A DNA stretch of 64,000 nucleotides, taken from assembly GCA_947172415.1 (NCBI GenBank), contig OX359192.1:2234501-2298500 (forward strand), in the 5' to 3' direction. The notes below the pieces were generated by a model. That model was not told the DNA's origin. It did no database searches and saw nothing but the letters and a program-made list of their open reading frames with translations. This document shows, piece by piece, positions 49,901-58,600 of the stretch. Numbering within the stretch: the stretch's first letter is position 1; each line of letters opens with the position of its first letter. The DNA is from Chondrosia reniformis. Lineage: Eukaryota > Porifera > Demospongiae > Chondrillida > Chondrillidae. Made by a program: the position numbers and the translations under genes.

Positions 49901-52900
49901 AACTACTAATTCCTGACAGACCTGGTCTGACATCATATTAACTAGTTAGCTTAAACCCCACACCATCTACACAAACATCTATTGTCAATTAGGTATAGTT
50001 AGAATCTAAGAAACTTTCATACATAGCTGTACTGGACTCTTTGTATGTTCAATCTCATCGGAGACCATCTTGCAGACAGTACTTTCCCATTGATTAGACA
50101 CATTCTCTTTATGGATCCAGGCAATGTTTTACTTCCTAATACCTTCTTTACATATGTTCAGGGTAGTACTGTAATTGAAGTGATTTGGGTCTCATATCTG
50201 TTTTAACTGAACCAATGTAATATCTACTCTTTATTTCATTGTTGTGTTTTCTTTGACTGACTGATGTGTGAGTTATATATTCACATCCATTCCTCTTCTG
50301 ACTATACTGTAAGTTACACTTTATGTAATGGCCACAATTTCACTGTATGTATTCTGTGCTCAAACCAATAAGCCAGATATAGTCAAAACATTGGCATTGT
50401 CTTAATTTATGTTTTATGTTTTGTTGAACAAGTTATAAGTCCCATCTGTGTTTAGACATTGTAAACATGTACAAGAAGTTTAAAATGTTAATGCTAAGGG
50501 TGATGTACATATTGAAAAGTACTCTACTCTACTGAAAGTTAGTTTTTATTCTATATCTACAGCTACACCATAAAGCTAATGTCAACAAGAAGGGATTTAA
50601 TGACATGACACCTCTCCATGTAGCATCTAATGTAAGTCGACTCTTAATGTGATTTCAATGTGTTTTACTTATGCACAACATTATGTGTTTTACTTATGCA
50701 CAATAGTGAGTTTAGTTTATTCAAGTGCCTGGGATTCAACGTATAAAATTTGAAATAACCAGAATTTTGAAATATAAAGAATGATCGCAATTTAATATTT
50801 AAATCATAAGAGAAACCAGTTGTATCAGAAGTATTTAGTATGTCCAGTACTTCAAGTCACTCTGTGCCTGTGGCAGCCACTGAAATGCTTAAATTCTAAA
50901 TTGTTTAATTTTTAATAATATTTTGCTAATAAGAAGTCCTAAAGCAATTGAAGTCATTAAAGTTGGTTGACCAACCAGTATATCAGTCTTCAGGTCATTT
51001 TAAGTCTGCATACTTATTAAATTCATGATCATGTCGCTATTTCTTATAAGCTGTATACTTTGTATACAAACTATGTTTATACACATTCATCTTTCAAAGT
51101 ACGTATGTACAGTATATGAGAAAATAATGCAAATCATAGGTTTTGTGATGATATGTACTTTAATAAAACAAGTATTTCGGGTTTAGAAACTCGTGGTGCG
51201 GCAAATTAACTTGAACTACTTGGCCACTTTGTTGGGATATAATGTAAATATTCATAATCTTAACGATTGAGGACGCTTATGATGATGATTATATTGACTT
51301 TAAAGGTACAAGTATACCTAGGTCACAAATAAGTAAAACTGCTAATATATTGTATAACCTATAGTTGCTGTATGTGTTTCGTGAACAATATTTTTAAGTA
51401 CTGTTCTGATGTGTCTCTCTGTATGAGGGCTACTGAACTGAACTTTTGTATTTATGATTTTATCTTTCTTATGTTTGTTTACTTTAACTAGGTCAAAGTG
51501 GCAAAGTTGTTACTTGATCATCAGTGTGAGGTGGATCCAGTGGATGAGGATGGTGAAACACCACTTTTTAAGGCTTCAAAGAGAGGAGATGTAGAAATGT
51601 GTCAACTGCTAGTAAGAACAATTATATTAATGTTATTGTTCATATTTAAGAGATATTCATACATAGGTACATAAAGTGGTACTCTGTGCACAACATTCTC
51701 TAACTACTAATTCCTGACAGACCTGGTCTGACATCATATTAACTAGTTAGCTTAAACCCCACACCATCTACACAAACATCTATTTTCAATTAGGTATAGT
51801 TAGAATCTAAGAAATATACATAGTTGTTGGACTCTTTGTATGTTCAATCCCATCGGAGACCATCTTGCAGCCAGTATTTTCCCATTGATTAGATACATTC
51901 TATTTATGGATCCAGGCAATGTTTTACTTCCTAATACCTTTTTTACATATATTCAGGGTAGTACTAAGATAAGTGAAGTGATTTGGGTCTCATATCTGTT
52001 TTTACTGAACCGATGTAATATCTACTCTTTATTACATTGTTGTGTTTTCTTTGACTCACTGATGTTTAAATTAAATATTCACATCCATTCCTCTTCTGAC
52101 TATACTGTAAGTTACACTTTATATAATGGCCACAATTTCACTGTATGTATTCTGTGCTCAAACCAATAAGCCAGTTATAGTCAAAACATTGACATTGTCT
52201 TAATTTATGTTTTATGTTTTGTTGAACAAGTTATAAGTCTCATCTGTGTTTAGACATTGTAAACATGTACAAGAAGTTTAAAATGTTGAATATGATGCTA
52301 AGGGTGATGTACATATTGAAAAGTACTCTACTCTATTGAAAGTTAGTTTTTATTCTATATCTATAGCTACACCATAAAGCTAATGTCAACCAGAAGAGAT
52401 TTGATGGAAAGACACCTCTCCATGTAGCATCTAATGTAAGTCAACTCTTAATGTGATTTCAATGTGTTTTACTTATGCACAATAATGAGTTTAGTTTATT
52501 CAAGTGCCTGGGATTGGAAATAAAATTTGAAATAACCAGAATTTTGAAATATAAAGAATGAAGCAATTTAATATTTAAATCCTAACAGTTGTATCAGAAT
52601 TTTATTTATTACGTATGTCCAGTACTTCAAGTCACTCTGTGCCTGTGGCAGTCACTAAAATACTTAACTTCTAAATTGTTTAATTTTTAATAATATTTTG
52701 CTAATAAGAAGTCCTAAAGCAATTGAAGTCATTAAAGTTGGTTGACCAACCAGTATATCAGTCTTCAGGTCATTTTAAGTCTGCATGCTTATTAAATTCA
52801 TGATCATGTTGCTATTTCTTATAAGCTGTATACCTTGTATACAAATTTAGTGTGTATGTATTTGTATACGTATACGTACGTACCTGCATCTTTATACGTA

Positions 52901-55660
52901 CGTATAAGTAAAATTGCTAATACCGTATATCAGAAAATTTTCGCGACCGAAAAATTTCGCAAATCGCTGCAAAATGGGGTGTCAAAAATTTTAGCAAATA
53001 AATTTTTGCGAAGAAAGGCTCTTCTACATTGCGCAATGCTATAATATTATGGCATAATATTTTTGCATGGCTCTCTGAGAGTTCATAATAGTAAAATATG
53101 GAGAAGTACCTCTCCCTATTATACTATCCATGATACTGAGTTCCTCATCACACGAAACTCGCTTGTGCCATGCCATCACTAGCATCTGGTCGACCGGATG
53201 GCAGAGTGTAGCAAACATTCAAGCTCCAGTAGATGACGAATGCCTCTACGAAGATATGAATGCCTCTATGAAGGTACGAATCAGCAACACCTCAATCTTC
53301 TGTTAATTTTTTGGTTAGTCTCGGGTAGACATCTCTTAAACAGACAACTCTTAAAAGTAGTACGCGAGCAAAAGCTTCTGAAACTGGGCCAACGAAATCG
53401 TACTTCTGTTATAAAAACATATGAGTGTTATATCGCTGGCTGCGTTGTTCTATTGTGTTTCAACGGCTATTAGCACGCAAAGAAAAGGTTTCCATTTGCA
53501 TTCGCCATCTTCATATGACATTATCATACATAATAATAATTTTGTGTGTATACATATTACATAGAAAGAGAAATTTTCGCGACAAAAATGTTCGCGAATG
53601 TGCTGCATTCGCGAAATTCATGATAATTTTGCGATATACGGTATATTGTATAACTAACATTATCTATAGTTTATAAACTAGAGACAAACAAGTTCTGTTT
53701 TATATCTGCATAATGAGTAATGCAAAAGTTGTTTATGTAACAGTTTGGAGCTGTTAATTCCCGAGATTTGACTGGTAACAGCATGGCTTGCCGTGTGTAA
53801 CCATATACCAGACCATTGTACATGCTGTACTAGCTTCTATCAAGTTAACTGTTTAGTTATTTTGATGTAGTGTTTGCAACAAATTACCCTTGTACCTGTG
53901 TCACATATGTACAGTGGGCCCTGGTTTAACCGACCTCGAGTTAACCGACAAGCTTTTTTAACCAAACAAATCGACTGAAACCGATCTAAATCGTATTCCC
54001 CGTAATACTTTAGGCCCTCGTATATCCGACCTCGGTTTATCCGTATCCGACACTATTTTCCGATACAGATTTAGGTTTGTGTATATTTTTAATCTTTATT
54101 ATCCGACAGTTGCGGAGTAGATTAAGAAAGTTTCAGAGAATGGCAGAAACACAATCGACCGTCAGCGATATCCTTAAAGAATTGTCCTTATGGAGGATTC
54201 CAACAGCACAAAGAGGAGACTACCACGCCACGAGAAGATGAAATAAGCATTTATGACTATTCGTACTAAAGGTTGCTCTATCTTATTCATTATTTTGCAA
54301 CCCTTTTATCTGACACCTGATTTATCCGACATTTTTGGTTGAAACAAACAGTATCAATTAAACCAGGACCCACTGTATGTAGATACTAATAATTTCCCTA
54401 CTACTGTATATACAGTAGCAACTATTTTATTGAATGTTAACTATACTGGTACACCTAACTATATTTGTAGGCTGAAATGGTGAAGTTGTTACTAAGTCAC
54501 AATTGTGAGGTAGACCCAGTTGATGACTACCTGCAGACACCTCTACACAAAACTACTGTGAATCAAGATGTTGAATTGTGCAGAATTTTGGTAAGTCCTG
54601 CAGTAATTAACATATTTGGTGCATCTAGGATATCTTTGAAATGGTTCATCTTTAGGTTTTTGAGTGTCTAGAGAAGCAGTTTGTTTTTGGAATTGAACAT
54701 TTCGGCCCTGGAGGTCTTCTTCAGCGACTTAAAACCCCAGGGTCAAAAACATCTGATTCCAAAAACCTTCTCTAGATGCTCACAAGACTAAAGTTGAACC
54801 ATCTCAAAGATAAGTTTGGAGCAGTTAGAAGAAATCCCTTAAAGGGCCACTGACATGCTATTTTTTCTTTTGCTTAAAAGTTTAGTATAATATAGAGAAC
54901 TCTAACAGTGTAAATTAAAATGGTCCGATCGCTTTAGTTTTACCTAAATAAAGATAAATACTTGTCATATTTACGTGGGCGAAACACAACCGCATTAAAA
55001 AACAACAACTTTTTCGCCTGGTCGGCTGTGACGTCACATCAGGAACGGAAGTACGGATCGTATACCATTTTTAGTATGGAAGAGGACAATTTCGGTAGCT
55101 TAGAACTATATTACGAGTCTTCTAGTTTTGACGAGGATGAAGACAATTCATAATCTGATTCGGAAACGTGCAAAGATAGTGGCGCAATCATTTTAGAAGA
55201 CACTACGGTTACAATTGAGCCGTATCAATTCGCCCGGGTTGTCATCGGACGAATTTATTCAAACTTCGGAGTCAGAAGGAACCGATGAAACGGCCAACAA
55301 TAGCGCAAGGCTGGTAAATCATGATTGGTAAGGTCTACTTCCCTAGATCGATCTACTCTGCAAAGTAGTCGCCATCATTGTATATTAGGGGTAATGGCAT
55401 CGAGTGCATAGTGCAACACCAAGGATTTGAGTCTGTATGCCTCAATTTTTGGGTATTGCAAACTGCCGCATGCATGGTTTCCAATATAACCAGGAGTATG
55501 GACAGGGCTCATTAAATGGAGACATGCATGAGTTATTTGGCTGAAGACTAATGCCATACTACATAATATTATGGAAATTGTTATAACTGCATGCATAACA
55601 ATTTGCATATATTTGTGTGCCATGGCATTAGCCTCATATACGTATGTATGGCATGTTTAT

Positions 55661-55691
<31 letters not shown>

Positions 55692-58600
55692 AATATATTG
55701 CAGACGTCATCGATACATGGCATATATCTCTTTATCGAATATACATGTACTATGTTGTATGAAGGGCGATGGCTCAACAATATTAACATAATTTCTAGTG
55801 ATTCAAACTCTGGAGGCAGATTAATATATACCGTAACATTAAATTTAGACCTAATGTAGAGCCATATGTAATTGGTCGTGACAGTGGCAGAAAAAGAATC
55901 ATGGCTGATCTGCGTACTGGTTGTCTTCCCCTGGCTGTTGAGGGGTTGGTTGATACACATTTGGGCAGAGGGTCTGCCAAGTATGTCGTGGGGGTACAGA
56001 TTGTACTGTACTAAACTGAACTCTATCAGATCTGACTCGTTTGCTTATTGTAACCAAATCAACTGTGAATTCATGTCCATGTCCCAAAGCAACAAGCTAG
56101 TTCTCTTAAACACAGACAATAATAGAATCATCCACGTTTTGTTTAAGATGTATAAACTTAGGCATTCCCTTTTATTCACAACTAAATGTAAATCACCCTA
56201 CCAATTTTGTGACTAGTGAGCCTATTTTGGCTGATCAGATTACTGATGGTCACACTAAAAATGATTATTTAAAATATTACCATGGCTTGGGAAAGATTGT
56301 AGGGAATATGTATCTTTCTTAATTCTTCTTTTGGAGTTGAACCCTTATCATTAGAGAATGTAAATAAGCTGACATCGTCCTGTCTTTGAAGATTGCAGCG
56401 CATCGTTTGGGCATTTTCGTCGAACGAGATGTATACGAAACGGTAAGTGCATGAGCGATCTATTCCTGACGTGACGTCACAAAAGGCCACCAGTTGACCG
56501 CAAATAGACTGAGCTTCGAGCGAAGTGGTCCAGAAATGCCTCGATTTCCTTTCGAAGGAACGGTATCGACGAAAACGAAATTTCGATTTTACCTAAGTAT
56601 ATGTTAGACACTTGGACAATGCTGCTAACTCAAAATCGATTTTGAGCATGTCAGTGGCCCTTTAAGCTATCATCCATTTAAAATATTTACAGTATATAAT
56701 ATACGTATACGGTAAAAGTAAATATGCATGGTATATACATATTTTGAGTTTTTTGTATTCACAATTAGCTCAAACATGGTGCTGATGCTAGCAAACCAGA
56801 CAAAAGGAAGAAGAGCCCATTGCAATTGGCCTCTACAGTAAGTTAAGAGCTGATTGATTTATAACAGTAATCACACTGGAAGAACTGCATGCGTACAAAA
56901 ACACAATTATGTAACAAAAAACTTCAAAATTGAATCAAATTTCACTTCTATTGTCCTCATTTGCATAAGTTAAACATTACAATGTTAGCTGATTACATTA
57001 TGTTATACAGTGCAATCCACATAATTCGAATCTGTTTTTGCTTTTTGATTATCAAATATAACTCTGGTTCGCAGTATAGTACCAGTACATCAATTTCATA
57101 GGGAACTTTCACTTATTTCAAAACGTAACCAAAGAGAATACCTTTAACAGTTGATTTGTCATTAATCGTTCTCATGCATGCAGTGCTTTGTTATCTCTGA
57201 TTATGCAATGCTTACGGTACTAATCACTTACCGTCTAGCAGAAACTAGAAATTATTGATCGCGTGTAAAATACTCCACCTGGAAAGAAGAAAAAGGATAT
57301 TGCTACTGAAATAGAAATTCTAGCAAGCAACTCTTGTACATTATTTTGCTTTTTCTACAACTCCTGATAAATCAAAATTCCAGTTATTTCAAATTTTTCA
57401 TGATCCCTAGAAATTCAATTTAGTGGATTACACTCTATGTATGTAGAAATTTTTATCATTTTATGCATTTAACAATCTATTCATAAAAATAACATAAATT
57501 ATCTTATTTGTTGGTAACTTCCTTACAGGTGTATACGTATATACGTATTTACCAAGTTTACATTATCAATTAAACACTTTTCATTTTTTTCTTTTGTCTC
57601 TGCAGAATCTTTTGCTAAAAGATAATACTAAATTACTGGATGTTCTTCAAACTGTCAAGAAAGATGACAACTTAAATTCTAATTCTCCAGAAGCTGCTCC
57701 CCTGAACTCTAGCAAAGCTCCAGACAAGTATGATGGTGACATACAAGAACCTACTGTGAGTTACATAGTTAATCTGTCTAGCTGAAGTTTGCATAAGCAC
57801 TTGTAATAGCTTATTGATTACTATAATATGTACTTGTATACTTTTAGCAATCAGATGTGGAAGATGAAGCTAATGTTATCGAAGAGAATGAACCTGACCA
57901 ACAAGTAAGAAAAGATATTAATTATATGTAGGAGAGTTCTATCAAATGTAAAGGTTTATTAACTTTGAAATTACTGTTTTTCTATCAATTCTAGTTATGG
58001 TATGAGGAATATGAGAAAGCTCGTAATGCACGTGGAGCTGTTGTTGTTAACCTGGGTAGAGTGGTACTGACTGGATCCCCCGAAGTGGGAAAGTCTTCCT
58101 TTAAGTACCTTCTTCTTCATAACAAATCAAAAGAGATGAACACAAGTACTGGAGTACTGGAGAGACCAGAAGTAGTAGCTGTGACTTCTGAACAATTCCA
58201 TGTTGACCAGTCTGTCTGGACACTGATCACAGACACCGAGATGGAGGAATCAGTCCGCAAAACCATTCAGGAAGACGAATTTATGGAAAAGCCAACCTTC
58301 CCTGCTGTTGAAGAAGCTGAGCTGAAGCCAAAAGTGCAATCTTCTAAAAGAGATGGTACTGAAATTCTGCCATCTCCTCCAATCATTGAATCTGCCTCAA
58401 CTGAGCACATTGGTGAAGCCTCTCCTCCAGACACCTTGCCACATAGCTCTGAGAGGGAACCACACCTTACTGCTACTCCTATGCCGCAAAAAGATCAACC
58501 TAGAGGTATTGTATCTCTTTTGATTGAAGCTCGAGAAGAGCTCCTGAAGACCACTGATGTAGGTCAGCTGAGTTTGAAAGAGAATACCTTTGTCCATCTT

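Larger units (their letters stand above)
40803..52435 (+). repeat. Second ankyrin exon-pair array (six alpha-beta pairs)
   Basis: Alpha exons start at 40803, 42493, 45282, 47473, 49686 and 51492; beta exons at 41669, 44344, 46157, 48345, 50563 and 52367. The spacing alpha to alpha is 1.7-2.8 kb. The beta exons at 46157, 48345 and 50563 encode the same protein. The intron following the pairs at 48.4 and 50.6 kb shares a private segment (CTCGTGGTGCGGCAAATTAA), which marks the newest duplication. Open frames such as 47827-48153 inside the introns are not exons; their equivalents in other units are broken. Confidence 0.9.
54843..56661. mobile_element. TTAA-flanked DNA transposon relic, 1.8 kb
   Basis: Ends AGGGCCACTGACATGC and GCATGTCAGTGGCCCT are perfect inverted repeats, each beside TTAA (54839-54842 and 56662-56665), the target of piggyBac and Kolobok elements. 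Inside, 55078-55330 codes for an acidic segment (SMEEDNFGSLELYYES), then TIEPYQF and RLVNHDW before a GTAAGG donor-like site. This pattern recalls P2X7-C-type proteins, a weak resemblance. No transposase core. The matching introns of A and B lack it. Confidence 0.75.
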
